Source of the DNA: Paenibacillus marchantiophytorum
GTDB lineage: Bacteria > Bacillota > Bacilli > Paenibacillales > NBRC-103111
Reading direction: 5' to 3'
Assembly: GCF_014640555.1 (NCBI RefSeq)
Contig: NZ_BMHE01000008.1
Span: 1-62,899, forward strand
Length of the DNA stretch: 62,899 bases
Position numbers and translations under genes: made by a program. The stretch's first letter is position 1, and every line of letters starts with the position of its first letter. This document shows, piece after piece, positions 43,542 to 52,537 of this stretch. The notes under the pieces are model-generated. The model made no database searches. It saw only the letters and a program-made list of their open reading frames with translations, and was not told where the DNA came from.

Positions 43542-44576
43542 TTAGTATTGACGGTTCGGCAATTCACGTTTCGCATCTTCGGAAGTAAATACGCCTTCCT
43601 TCGTAACGATTCGTTTCGGCAGCTCTTTACCGCTAAGTACATCTTTAGCAGCTTGCATCAGCTGCCCACCAAGAAGTGGGTTACATTCTACGATGAAGTT
43701 AATTTTCCCTTCGCTTGCCGCTACAAAGCCGTCTTTCACACCATCAACGGAGATGATGATGATATCTTTACCTGGTTTAAGACCTGCTTCTTCAATAGCT
43801 TGGATAGCGCCAAGTGCCATATCATCGTTATGTGCATAGAGAACATTAATGTTCTTATTGGCTTTCAAGAAGGCTTGCATAACCTCTTTACCTTTGGCAC
43901 GTGTGAAATCACCTGTTTGCGAAGCAATAACTTTGAGATTGGGATTCGATTTAATGATTTCATCAAATCCAGCTTTACGATCATTCGCAGGAGCAGAACC
44001 TGTTGTTCCTTGAAGCTCTACGATATTAACGGCTTCTTTCGTATCTTTATATTTGTCAACCAACCATTTCCCTGCGCTGCGGCCTTCTTCTACGAAATCC
44101 GAACCAATGAACGTTCTGTACAGCGAAGTATCCTTGGAATCTACGGCTCTATCCGTTAAGATAACTGGAATGTTAGCATCTTTTGCTTCTTTTAATACCG
44201 TATCCCAACCGGATTCAACAACCGGAGAGAAAGCGATGACGTCAACTTTTTGCTGGATATATGTACGAATGGCTTTAATTTGGTTTTCTTGTTTTTGTTG
44301 AGCATCGGAGAATTTCAATTCAATGCCTGCTTCTTTCGCAGAGTCTTGAACGGATTTCGTATTCGCTGAACGCCAGCCGCTCTCAGCACCTACTTGAGCA
44401 AACCCCATTGTGATTTTCTTGTCCGCTTTAGCTGTAGCTGCTGCTGCTGTGCTTGGGCTTACAGCCGCTGCCGCACTAGTGCTGCTCGCTGTCTTACTAT
44501 CTCCTGAACTACCACACGCTGCTGTAAACATCATCATTGCTGAAGCTACTAAAACTACCCCTAGAGACTTTTTCAT
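43542..44576 (-). CDS. ytfQ: Furanose-binding lipoprotein (YtfQ-like)
   Basis: Sugar receptor of the YtfR/YtfT/YjfF importer. The lipoprotein signal has TAAC (Cys21), followed by an Ala/Ser/Thr spacer and a YtfQ-type binding fold (MGFAQVGAESGWR, VDVIAFSPVVESGWD, VLYAHNDDMA, FIVECNPLLGG). E. coli YtfQ binds furanose forms of galactose and arabinose. Next to arabinofuranosidases, L-arabinofuranose is the most attractive ligand here (inference). GGGAGG lies 8 nt before the ATG. It is divergent from the kinase/regulator/binding-protein operon. Confidence 0.92.
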   Translation of the reverse strand: MKKSLGVVLVASAMMMFTAACGSSGDSKTASSTSAAAAVSPSTAAAATAKADKKITMGFAQVGAESGWRSANTKSVQDSAKEAGIELKFSDAQQKQENQIKAIRTYIQQKVDVIAFSPVVESGWDTVLKEAKDANIPVILTDRAVDSKDTSLYRTFIGSDFVEEGRSAGKWLVDKYKDTKEAVNIVELQGTTGSAPANDRKAGFDEIIKSNPNLKVIASQTGDFTRAKGKEVMQAFLKANKNINVLYAHNDDMALGAIQAIEEAGLKPGKDIIIISVDGVKDGFVAASEGKINFIVECNPLLGGQLMQAAKDVLSGKELPKRIVTKEGVFTSEDAKRELPNRQY

Positions 44577-44621
44577 TTATTTTTCCTCCCTTATTTCACC
44601 TGTTTGCTTCGGTGTGACTAA

Positions 44622-44627
44622 ATTATA
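44622..44627 (-). promoter_or_regulatory. Candidate -10 box for the furanose importer operon
   Basis: A perfect TATAAT on the minus strand has no recognisable -35, as expected for a promoter that depends on the neighbouring response regulator. Confidence 0.4.
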
Positions 44628-44751
44628 GGATACGAATCGTGGGAGGGTATACGGAGTTTCATGAACACTTCTTATAAATTATTATTCATTTTTTGATCAA
44701 CACGATTTAAAACTTAAATTTTCTATGCCAAAAGTGTAGTTTTTTGTTTGA

Positions 44752-44766
44752 TGATTGCGTTTTCAA
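44752..44766 (+). promoter_or_regulatory. Candidate cre (CcpA) site over the sensor-operon -35
   Basis: TGATTGCGTTTTCAA is a full match to the cre consensus read on the opposite strand. It overlaps the -35 TTGCGT (44755-44760) of the predicted plus-strand promoter. The centre is also a palindrome, CGTTTTCAAAACG. Confidence 0.6.
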
Positions 44767-44783
44767 AACGATTGATTCATAAT
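44755..44783 (+). promoter_or_regulatory. Candidate promoter of the sensor operon
   Basis: -35 TTGCGT and -10 CATAAT are separated by exactly 17 nt, 31 nt before the first possible start codon of the kinase gene. Confidence 0.5.
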
Positions 44784-44813
44784 TTGTACTAAGAATTCGA
44801 CAAAACGGAACCA

Positions 44814-46634
44814 ATGAAAGGTTATCTTGCTATGGGCTTATATCGGAAAATAACTTCTAGCCTTCGAGCCAAACTTTTAACGATGTTTGTTATACTCACA
44901 TGTCTTCCATTAATAGTTGTTGGTCTCATTTCATATAATAAATCTTACAATACCGTATTTAATAACAACAAAGCCGCGACGATGATGCTTGCTACACAGC
45001 TCGCGACAGACATGGATAATGTATTTACAGATACAAAGAAACTCCTCGAGCTCGAGAAAAACCCCAATGTTTTGCATTTTTTATTTTCACAAACAGATTC
45101 GAATTTAGATGCACGAGAAATTTTACAAACCATGTCCTCTTATAGACAGACATATCAATATGATAGTGTGCTGAACATAACGATGATTAATCTGTATGGC
45201 CGGGGGATTAGTGAGAGGAAGGGTGTGTTTCAACTTAATAAAAACGCATTGCGTAATCCGCATTTTGAATATCTGATTCAGAACCCCGAGGCTGTCTTGA
45301 ATATACCGCCTGATGATTCATCTTCATTAGATCCATTGGACGGATTCCTATACAAAAATCATAATATTATCTCGATTGTTTCCACAGTGAAACAGCGGGT
45401 TACCCACGAAGTCATCGGATTCATCATTATAGATGTTGATGACAGTATCGTGAAACAGTTTTGTGATAACGTCATTATAGGAAAAAGCGGCTTTTTCTAT
45501 GTCGCAGACAACAAAGGAAATGCCATTTTCTTACCATCTAAAACCGCTCACAATACGAAGTGGATTCAGAATAAAACGATTTCTTCTATTATCGAAAACA
45601 AAAACAAAGAATATGTTGATTCTTCCGAAGGTAAACCTGAATTTATTGTGACATCCCCTTCCATGTCCACGGGTTGGAATATCGTTGGTGTGGTACCACT
45701 GCAAGAGATTGTTGAGGAAGCCAATTCCATTCGTCAGCTCATCATCATTAGCGTTATGCTCAGCATCATTTTTGCTATAACCTTGCATTTCTTTGTCTCT
45801 AATCGCTTGACTCGACCGGTTCGAATACTCAAAAATAAAATGCAACTCGCTGCATCTGGCTTTCTTGAAGCTAAAGTCGTACTGGCTGGTACAGATGAAA
45901 TTTCAGATTTGGGAAACAGCTTCAATATTATGCTGGGGAAAATTCGGATGCTGCTTGACCAGAGTATTAATGAACAGCAAGAAATCAAAAAATCGGAGCT
46001 CAGAGCTTTACAGGCACAAATTAACCCGCATTTTTTATACAATACATTGGATTCCATTCTATGGCTGGCGCAATCTGAAAAAAAAGAGCAAGTCGTCCAG
46101 ATGGTCATGGCTTTATCCAAACTGTTTCGTATTAGCTTGAGCAAAGGAAAGGATTCGATCACATTTGAGAAAGAAATCGAGCATCTTCAGAGCTATTTAA
46201 CCATTCAACAGATGAGATATCGCGATATTTTGGATTATGAAATTGCCATAGATTCAAGTCTATATTCCTTACTTATCCTCAAAATGACATTACAACCGAT
46301 TGTTGAAAATGCTCTTTATCATGGGCTTAAAAACAAGCGTGGCAAAGGACTCATTCGAATTACTGCAAGGATTGAGGATGAAGATAATTTTCTTATTGTG
46401 ATAGAGGATAATGGTAAGGGCATTTCTGAAGATCGGCTTGGGCAGCTGCGGAAAGATTTGTTGGAACCACATACGCCCAAGGAAACTGGGAATGAAGTAT
46501 CCGGAGGGTTCGGATTGCACAATGTTCATCGACGGATTTGCTTATATTATGGAGAATCTTACGGCGTACAGGTAGACAGCATTGAAAGTGAAGGAACCAT
46601 TGTTAGCATTCGAATACCGTGTGATTGGGGATGA
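44814..46634 (+). CDS. Sensor histidine kinase (YesM family; AraS-like)
   Basis: Membrane kinase of 606 residues. TM1 is at about 22-42, a dCache-like extracellular domain at about 45-300 and TM2 at about 305-330. HAMP follows, then a His_kinase domain with the histidine in INPHFLYNTLDSILW near residue 405 and a C-terminal ATPase (VENALYHG, DNGKGIS, GGFGLHNV). It is followed by its response regulator 6 bp later and a sugar-binding lipoprotein, a three-component layout like AraPST of Geobacillus stearothermophilus. The start at 44814 has only a weak GGAA; the ATG at 44832 has AAAGG 10 nt upstream and may be the real one. Confidence 0.92.
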   Translation: MKGYLAMGLYRKITSSLRAKLLTMFVILTCLPLIVVGLISYNKSYNTVFNNNKAATMMLATQLATDMDNVFTDTKKLLELEKNPNVLHFLFSQTDSNLDAREILQTMSSYRQTYQYDSVLNITMINLYGRGISERKGVFQLNKNALRNPHFEYLIQNPEAVLNIPPDDSSSLDPLDGFLYKNHNIISIVSTVKQRVTHEVIGFIIIDVDDSIVKQFCDNVIIGKSGFFYVADNKGNAIFLPSKTAHNTKWIQNKTISSIIENKNKEYVDSSEGKPEFIVTSPSMSTGWNIVGVVPLQEIVEEANSIRQLIIISVMLSIIFAITLHFFVSNRLTRPVRILKNKMQLAASGFLEAKVVLAGTDEISDLGNSFNIMLGKIRMLLDQSINEQQEIKKSELRALQAQINPHFLYNTLDSILWLAQSEKKEQVVQMVMALSKLFRISLSKGKDSITFEKEIEHLQSYLTIQQMRYRDILDYEIAIDSSLYSLLILKMTLQPIVENALYHGLKNKRGKGLIRITARIEDEDNFLIVIEDNGKGISEDRLGQLRKDLLEPHTPKETGNEVSGGFGLHNVHRRICLYYGESYGVQVDSIESEGTIVSIRIPCDWG

Positions 46635-46640
46635 TGTTGC

Positions 46641-48287
46641 GTGAAAAAAATACTGCTTGTCGATGATGAAATATTAATTAGGGAAATCATACGTGATAGT
46701 ATTGATTGGGAAAAGGAAGGGTTTATTTACAGTGGCGATGCATCAGATGGAGAGGTTGCACTTCCTATTATTGAAAGAGTCCAGCCTGACATCTTAATTA
46801 CGGATATTTTGATGCCTTTCATGAACGGTCTTGAGCTGAGCAGCATTATGAGTAAGCAGTTTCCGGATATGAAGATTATTATTATTAGCGGCCATGCCGA
46901 GTTTGAGTACGCGAGATCAGCTATGCAAATTGGTGTGCAAGAATACTGCTTGAAACCAATTAGCCCCGCTGAGCTCCTGAAGGTGCTCCATAAAGTTAGC
47001 GCTGAAATTGACAAAGAACGAGAAATAAAGATGCAACTCCAACTGCTCAAAGCGAAAGAACATGAAAGTAGTACAATTTCACAAGACAAGCTATTGAATG
47101 ATCTATGCAGTGGTTTCATGACCACTTCAGAAGCCATGCATCATAGTGCCTCCATTCAATTGAACATTATTGCTCATTATTATGTAGTTGCCGTGCTAGA
47201 TTTACGTGAAGCAGAAGCAAACAAGCATGAAGAGATGAATGCTAAGCATGACAATGAGCGCTTACTTTTGGACAAATGCAATCTACTAAAGGAGAACCAT
47301 AAACAGTTGATGTTTCAGCGCAGCCGCTCTGAAAGTGTTTGGATTATTAAAGGCGATACCTTAGAGAATTTAAAGCTGGAATTACAACTATTTCAGGATT
47401 TGCAAAAAGCAATCTCAGAAGAAGCCCATTCACTCCCTATCTCTATTGGCATTGGCAGTGTACAAGATCGTCTTCAAAAAGTACATATCTCCTTTCTTGA
47501 TGCCATGGAAGATGTTCATTGGAGAAGGTTATCCCGTCAGAATCGGAATGTGCTAAGTGAGATGAACACAGCAACCTTAGATCCCACTCTTTTTTTAGAT
47601 CGTGGTGCTTTTATGGATTTCTTGAAAATTGGGTCACACAACAAATTAGGTTCGTTTGTCGCAGATTATGCCGCTGCGTTAGTCGATATAAATTGGCATA
47701 CATCTTCAATCGGTTTCTACATTTTAAATGATGTGACCATCGAAGCTTTTCGTTCGAATAAAGATATGTATCGTCACCTTACAGAGCCTGAAAAATCGCT
47801 TCAACAATTCCAGCAAATGATAGGTAATATCCGTACTTGGGAGGAAACCTGTTCTTATTTAATCCATTTAATTGAACAGTTCTGGACATGGCGTTCTCGT
47901 ATTTACGATAAATATAGCGATATGATTGCAAAAGTCAAAGAATACATCCAATTGAATTTTGAAAAAGATAACTTCTCTTTACAAGATTCAGCCGAGTATG
48001 TAAATTTGAGTCCAAACTACTTGAGCCGAGTATTCAGTCAGGAAACAAGCCAAACCTTTATTGAATATTTAACACAAGTACGTATTCGAAAAGCGATGGA
48101 TCTGCTTAAGAGTACATCAGCAAAATCATATGAAGTCGCTTTTCTAGTGGGCTATAATGACCCCCATTATTTCTCGAATTTATTCAAACGATTGACAGGA
48201 ATGACACCAAAAGAATTTAGAAAAAATGGAACTGCCGATGAAACACTCAATATCCTGAAGGGAGATACTCTTCATGAGGATGATTAA
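46641..48287 (+). CDS. AraC-type response regulator (YesN family; AraT-like)
   Basis: Receiver domain with DDE at 8-10 and phosphoacceptor D55 (LITDILMP), a middle region, and a C-terminal double AraC helix-turn-helix (FSLQDSAEYVNLSPNYLSRV and SYEVAFLVGYNDPHYFSNLF). It starts with GTG preceded by GGGG about 10 nt upstream. It overlaps the next gene by 14 bp. It probably activates the divergent furanose importer operon, whose promoter has a good -10 but no -35. Confidence 0.92.
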   Translation: MKKILLVDDEILIREIIRDSIDWEKEGFIYSGDASDGEVALPIIERVQPDILITDILMPFMNGLELSSIMSKQFPDMKIIIISGHAEFEYARSAMQIGVQEYCLKPISPAELLKVLHKVSAEIDKEREIKMQLQLLKAKEHESSTISQDKLLNDLCSGFMTTSEAMHHSASIQLNIIAHYYVVAVLDLREAEANKHEEMNAKHDNERLLLDKCNLLKENHKQLMFQRSRSESVWIIKGDTLENLKLELQLFQDLQKAISEEAHSLPISIGIGSVQDRLQKVHISFLDAMEDVHWRRLSRQNRNVLSEMNTATLDPTLFLDRGAFMDFLKIGSHNKLGSFVADYAAALVDINWHTSSIGFYILNDVTIEAFRSNKDMYRHLTEPEKSLQQFQQMIGNIRTWEETCSYLIHLIEQFWTWRSRIYDKYSDMIAKVKEYIQLNFEKDNFSLQDSAEYVNLSPNYLSRVFSQETSQTFIEYLTQVRIRKAMDLLKSTSAKSYEVAFLVGYNDPHYFSNLFKRLTGMTPKEFRKNGTADETLNILKGDTLHEDD

Positions 48288-49254
48288 ATGGCTGACGATC
48301 GGCAGTATCCTGATGCTTATTTTATCTGGATGTAAGGGATCAACGCGTTCCACACCGGAATTATCTTTTTCTACGTCAAGCACGCCAAAATCAACGATGT
48401 CCAACACAAAACATTCCGATCAACTCATTTTTGGTATCATTTATCCGATGACACACCCCTTCTATGAGATGATTACCGATTCCATAGAAAAAGCAAGCAA
48501 ACCTTATTCCATTCAGTTAATTGTCAAGGCACCTGATGAAATTAATCTGGAACAGCAAATGAGAATGATGGAAACCATGATTACGCAGAAGGTAAACGGA
48601 ATTGCCATTGATCCTATCGATCCGGTTGCTTTGGCACCTTTAATTAATAAAGCCGTACAATCTGGTATTCCCGTTATTTGTTTCGATTCCGATGTTCCTG
48701 ACAGTAAACGATATACCTTTATAGGAAGTGATCCGCTGAAAGAAGGTACTCTCATGGGACAAATTATTGAAAGAAATCTGAAAGGTAGAGGCATGATCAT
48801 GATTGAGGGGAGCTTATCCAAATCTCCTCAGATCATCCACCGACTTGAGGGTTTACTGCAATATTTAAAAAAGAATACTGAAATACAAGTTCTCGAAATG
48901 AGATATCATGATGGTGATAACGAGAAAGCAATTGCGGACCTAGAAGCAATGATTAATGAGCATCCTCATTTTGACGCACTGGTGCCTTTGGATATTGTTT
49001 CCAGTTCGAATGCAATCCTCGTTTGGAAATCCCAAGGCTTAAAGCGTTATGCCATAACATTCGGCATGACTCCTGATGTCAAAGAAGCCTTATTAAATGG
49101 TCAAATAAACTCCGTGATTTCTGAGAATGAACATCTATGGGGAGATGAAATAATTAATCAATTACTCGCAGCTTCTACAAATGCACCTGCCTCTACATGG
49201 GTCGACACTGGTTTTCGAGAAATTAAACAAAGCGAAATGGTTGATGAATATTAA
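48274..49254 (+). CDS. Sugar-binding lipoprotein of the sensor system (AraP-like)
   Basis: Binding protein of the Peripla_BP_4 class, 326 residues, with lipobox LSGC (Cys20). Body motifs include FGIIYPMTHPFYEMI, VNGIAIDPIDPVAL, CFDSDVPDSKRY and FIGSDPLKEG. No permease is linked to it. It overlaps the regulator gene, with GGGAG 9 nt before its ATG, so it is made together with the kinase. The role is most likely to load the extracellular domain of the kinase with a sugar signal. It is convergent with the GH3 gene. Confidence 0.88.
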   Translation: MRMIKWLTIGSILMLILSGCKGSTRSTPELSFSTSSTPKSTMSNTKHSDQLIFGIIYPMTHPFYEMITDSIEKASKPYSIQLIVKAPDEINLEQQMRMMETMITQKVNGIAIDPIDPVALAPLINKAVQSGIPVICFDSDVPDSKRYTFIGSDPLKEGTLMGQIIERNLKGRGMIMIEGSLSKSPQIIHRLEGLLQYLKKNTEIQVLEMRYHDGDNEKAIADLEAMINEHPHFDALVPLDIVSSSNAILVWKSQGLKRYAITFGMTPDVKEALLNGQINSVISENEHLWGDEIINQLLAASTNAPASTWVDTGFREIKQSEMVDEY

Positions 49255-49273
49255 CCAACGAGCCGAGCTTATT

Positions 49274-50938
49274 TTAAAGCTGAGCCCACGCCGAGCCGCA
49301 AAACGCATCCACAGGCGAGGTGCCTAAGAAGGGCTGATTACCTAGCAAACAGTTTAGAATCTCCCTTTGAACGATGGCCGAGGCATTATAACCATTAATC
49401 ATGGTTGGCATGGTCGGCATTTCATATAAGGTATAAGGGTTACCTAACGAAATGAACATCGTTGGCACGTAAGTAGGATACCAAGTGAAGATCCCGCCTG
49501 CTTCTTCTGGAGACAAACGAAGGGAATTTTGCATAAAGCCCGGCGATCGCTGCGTCAAGTAAATGACCAAATCAATGTCATTCTCATCCTGTTTGAGATG
49601 GTAATTTCTAACCACTTCAAACCCTTCCTCCACCAGCATTTTCTCAAATCCGCTGCCTCCTGCACCGTTCTCTGTGAATAAAGAGCCTTCACTTCCTAAG
49701 GCGATGAGAAGAACTCTTTTATGCTTCTCAGGTGAAATAGGTAACAAGTTTTGCGTGTCCTTCACTAACGTCACAGAATTTCGTGCTAATTCTTGGGCTA
49801 ATGTCACATGCTCAATTGAGCCTACGCTAGCCAAATCTTGCAGAGCTGTTCTTTCCAAATGCAGCCCCAAAGAAGCTTTCAGAGCAAGCACTCTCGTAAC
49901 AGCATCATTCAGGCGCTCCTCCGTAATAATGCCTGCCTTAACACCTTGAAGCATCGCTTCATAGTCGTATTTGAGATCTTCCGTAAAAAGAAACATATCG
50001 ACACCGGACGCGATACACGCTGGAACGATTTCGTTGCGCGGCCCCCAACTGGTCATGCCTACCATGGATGACGCATCGGAAATGATCAACCCATTGAAGC
50101 CCAGTTCTTCTCTTAGAAGCTTCACGTTCAGCTCATAGGAAAGCGATCCCGGCGTATGCTGTTTTCTAATATCGTCAATCCCAAGCTCTTTATAATATGC
50201 AGGAAGCGCGATATGCGCGCTCATTACACTTTTCACGCCGGCATCGAAAGCTGAACGATAAACGCGGCCGTAGGTTTCGCGCCATTGCTGCATCGGCATG
50301 GCGTTCACTGTCAGCACTTTATGCTGATCACGGTCATCCATCCCGTCACCTGGCCAATGCTTAACGCACGCTGCCATTCGCCTGCCGTCCTGTACACCCT
50401 CCATTACGGGAATCGCGTACGATTCCACGACCTCAGGTGTATCTCCAAACGCGCGTGTATTTACAATCGGATTTTGATAATTATAGTTAATATCCAGTAC
50501 TGGGCCGAATACCCAGTTAAATCCAATTGCAGAGCCCTCTGCTTCAATGCCTTTACCGAATGCTAGCGCTAGCTCTGGCCTGCATGTAGCTGCAACTTGC
50601 ATATTCATGCCGAGATTCGTGCCGTCAATTGCCCCGCCAAATCCGCCAGATTCTAAATCTCCACTCACCAATAAGGGCAGCTTGCTGCAACTTTGCATTT
50701 CCACAATTTTCGCCTGTTGATTTACCTTCGTGGCATCAGGACTAAAAGCAAAGAGATGTATCCCACCTGGCTTAATGCTCAATAAATCCTCCGGCTCCGG
50801 TGAAAATGGTTTTTGAACCACAACGAACAACTGTCCGACTTTTTCTTCCAAGCTGAGTCCATCTCGCGTTTCCTTCACCCAAGAAACATCTGACTCTGAT
50901 AAATAAAATGGTTTTTGTCTAAGTTGATCCTCTTTCAT
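49274..50938 (-). CDS. GH3 glycoside hydrolase (NagZ-like architecture), cytoplasmic
   Basis: GH3 protein of 554 residues without a signal peptide. The N-terminal barrel carries the NagZ-type loop KHWPGDG (193-199) with a downstream His206 and the nucleophile D288 in IISDAS. A C-terminal alpha/beta domain follows (about 390-554). The family covers beta-glucosidases, beta-xylosidases and beta-N-acetylglucosaminidases. The His/Asp loop points to the NagZ-like branch, but the operon (rhamnosidases, CUT1 importer) suggests removal of a beta-linked sugar from an imported rhamnoside. GGGAGGG lies 10 nt before the ATG. Confidence 0.88.
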   Translation of the reverse strand: MKEDQLRQKPFYLSESDVSWVKETRDGLSLEEKVGQLFVVVQKPFSPEPEDLLSIKPGGIHLFAFSPDATKVNQQAKIVEMQSCSKLPLLVSGDLESGGFGGAIDGTNLGMNMQVAATCRPELALAFGKGIEAEGSAIGFNWVFGPVLDINYNYQNPIVNTRAFGDTPEVVESYAIPVMEGVQDGRRMAACVKHWPGDGMDDRDQHKVLTVNAMPMQQWRETYGRVYRSAFDAGVKSVMSAHIALPAYYKELGIDDIRKQHTPGSLSYELNVKLLREELGFNGLIISDASSMVGMTSWGPRNEIVPACIASGVDMFLFTEDLKYDYEAMLQGVKAGIITEERLNDAVTRVLALKASLGLHLERTALQDLASVGSIEHVTLAQELARNSVTLVKDTQNLLPISPEKHKRVLLIALGSEGSLFTENGAGGSGFEKMLVEEGFEVVRNYHLKQDENDIDLVIYLTQRSPGFMQNSLRLSPEEAGGIFTWYPTYVPTMFISLGNPYTLYEMPTMPTMINGYNASAIVQREILNCLLGNQPFLGTSPVDAFCGSAWAQL

Positions 50939-50956
50939 TTCGTGTACGCCCTCCCG

Positions 50957-52501
50957 TTATAGCAAATACTTACGAATAAAGTACGTAGGCGTGCAGCTCC
51001 ATGCATGACAATAACTATTAATTAAATTGCTGCCATAAGGAGACAGCTTCTTATCGTTGGGGTTGTAGATTTCCCAGAAGCAATCCGCTCCGTCTTTGAC
51101 CATTTCTCCCCAGTACGCTCTCATTTGCTCCAAGGCTTTCTCGGGTCTGCCGCTTTCAAATAAAGCTTCAATTAAATGATGGTACATGTACGGCGTTGTC
51201 ATCCCGATTTCTGGCGAAGAGTCGAATAGCCGATCCATCAATTGACCATTTTGCTCTTCGTTCAACACACCTGCCAAAGCCATCCACACCTGAGACGCCC
51301 ATGAAACCTGCTTATTCGCGCCACTCACGAAGAAGCTTAGCTCATCATCCCATAAATGGTGGCGTGCCGCTCTCGTCACACGATCAATTTGTTCAGAAAT
51401 GAAAGTTGCCTCTTGTTTTCTCTCTAGCACTTCAGCCAGTCCAAGACCCCTTTTGAGACAATACAACAGTATCGCATGCGCAGATGCTTGTTTATTCAGC
51501 TCCGGATGCCAATCCGTGAAGCACCACCAGGTTTCATCATCACGAACTACACCGTATTCATCCAACCGCGCTAAGCCGATGTGGATTTGTTCAAGGGCAA
51601 TAGGCCATAGATCTACCAGTGCTTCGCGATCCGCGGAAGCCTCATAATAATCGAATAACGTCGCAACGAAGAAGAGTGAATAATCATAAAGCCTCGTATC
51701 ATCAACGACCGGATTGGGTTTTTCAAAAACACAGGCTCCAACTGCACCATCAGCTAGCGTCATGCCGCCAAACAAATATAAGCAGCGCTTCACCAAATCA
51801 TGATGATGAAAGGTCTGATAGTTCGCCAGCGCTTGGAGCCTTAAATCCCCGATCCACAGTCTGCGATCCCGCTTCGGTCCGTCTTCAAACACCGTTTGCA
51901 TGCAGTCCTGAAGCGTCTTGATGCTAATGGCATCCATCACTTGTAAATCTTCCTGAACATTAGCAGGAAGCGGTGTTAGATCCCTCACATCAGCGGAGGT
52001 AACTGCCGTGCAATGAATATCGGTGAACGAGACCGTATACTTACGGGATGTATCGATAATTACTACCTTCAAATAGCGGAAGCAATATCGTCGGGGCAGC
52101 TGTAAAACCGTAGGAAGCACATCTACGAAGATCGTTTCTTCCTGCAGCCAGGATTTGCTCAACCAGCCCTCATAACTGTCGAAAGGTTCAGCCACCTCAC
52201 AAGGCATCTCCCCAAAGATTAGCTTCAGCCCCAGCGGGGCATCTTGAGGACTACCCACAGACTTGATCGAAAGGGAGATATAACCAACGAGATGATCGCC
52301 AAAATCCAGAATGAAGCTGTCATCCTTGCCGAAGGATTGCGTTTGTAATGCTGCGATACTACCCGTTTGTCGCGTTCTCCATCCCTGGAAAGCTTCTTCA
52401 TCCGCTACGACCTCAATGACGGATCTTGGCAGAACAATAGACTCATACAGATCAGGGGTCAATTTCTCCGCTAATTCCACGAAGTTTTGATGAATTCCCA
52501 T
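50957..52501 (-). CDS. GH78-type six-hairpin glycosidase (alpha-L-rhamnosidase-like), compact
   Basis: A protein of 514 residues with an N-terminal beta-sandwich (about 20-185) and an (alpha/alpha)6 barrel. The barrel motif DGPKRDRRLWIGD (207-219) lines up with the catalytic segment of Bacillus sp. GL1 RhaB (Asp567/Glu572/Asp579), with Asp at the Glu572 position. FWEIYNP near residue 470 would hold the general base. It is much shorter than the GH78 next to it and has no signal peptide, so it is cytoplasmic. The ATG at 52501 follows AAAAGGAG by 12 nt; an upstream in-frame ATG at 52534 lacks a site. Substrate unknown. Confidence 0.8.
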   Translation of the reverse strand: MGIHQNFVELAEKLTPDLYESIVLPRSVIEVVADEEAFQGWRTRQTGSIAALQTQSFGKDDSFILDFGDHLVGYISLSIKSVGSPQDAPLGLKLIFGEMPCEVAEPFDSYEGWLSKSWLQEETIFVDVLPTVLQLPRRYCFRYLKVVIIDTSRKYTVSFTDIHCTAVTSADVRDLTPLPANVQEDLQVMDAISIKTLQDCMQTVFEDGPKRDRRLWIGDLRLQALANYQTFHHHDLVKRCLYLFGGMTLADGAVGACVFEKPNPVVDDTRLYDYSLFFVATLFDYYEASADREALVDLWPIALEQIHIGLARLDEYGVVRDDETWWCFTDWHPELNKQASAHAILLYCLKRGLGLAEVLERKQEATFISEQIDRVTRAARHHLWDDELSFFVSGANKQVSWASQVWMALAGVLNEEQNGQLMDRLFDSSPEIGMTTPYMYHHLIEALFESGRPEKALEQMRAYWGEMVKDGADCFWEIYNPNDKKLSPYGSNLINSYCHAWSCTPTYFIRKYLL

Positions 52502-52537
52502 TACAACTACACACTCCTTTTCAAATGGCCACATGCC

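Noticed and set aside
49258..49288. Possible bidirectional terminator between the AraP-like and GH3 genes
   Set aside because: Only about 5 bp pair well (AGCTT/AAGCT) and it overlaps the end of the GH3 coding region.
50957..52501. Compact GH78-like gene as a broken fragment of the neighbouring rhamnosidase
   Set aside because: It has its own beta-sandwich plus barrel, a distinct RhaB-like active-site motif and an intact frame, so it is a separate family member and not a remnant.
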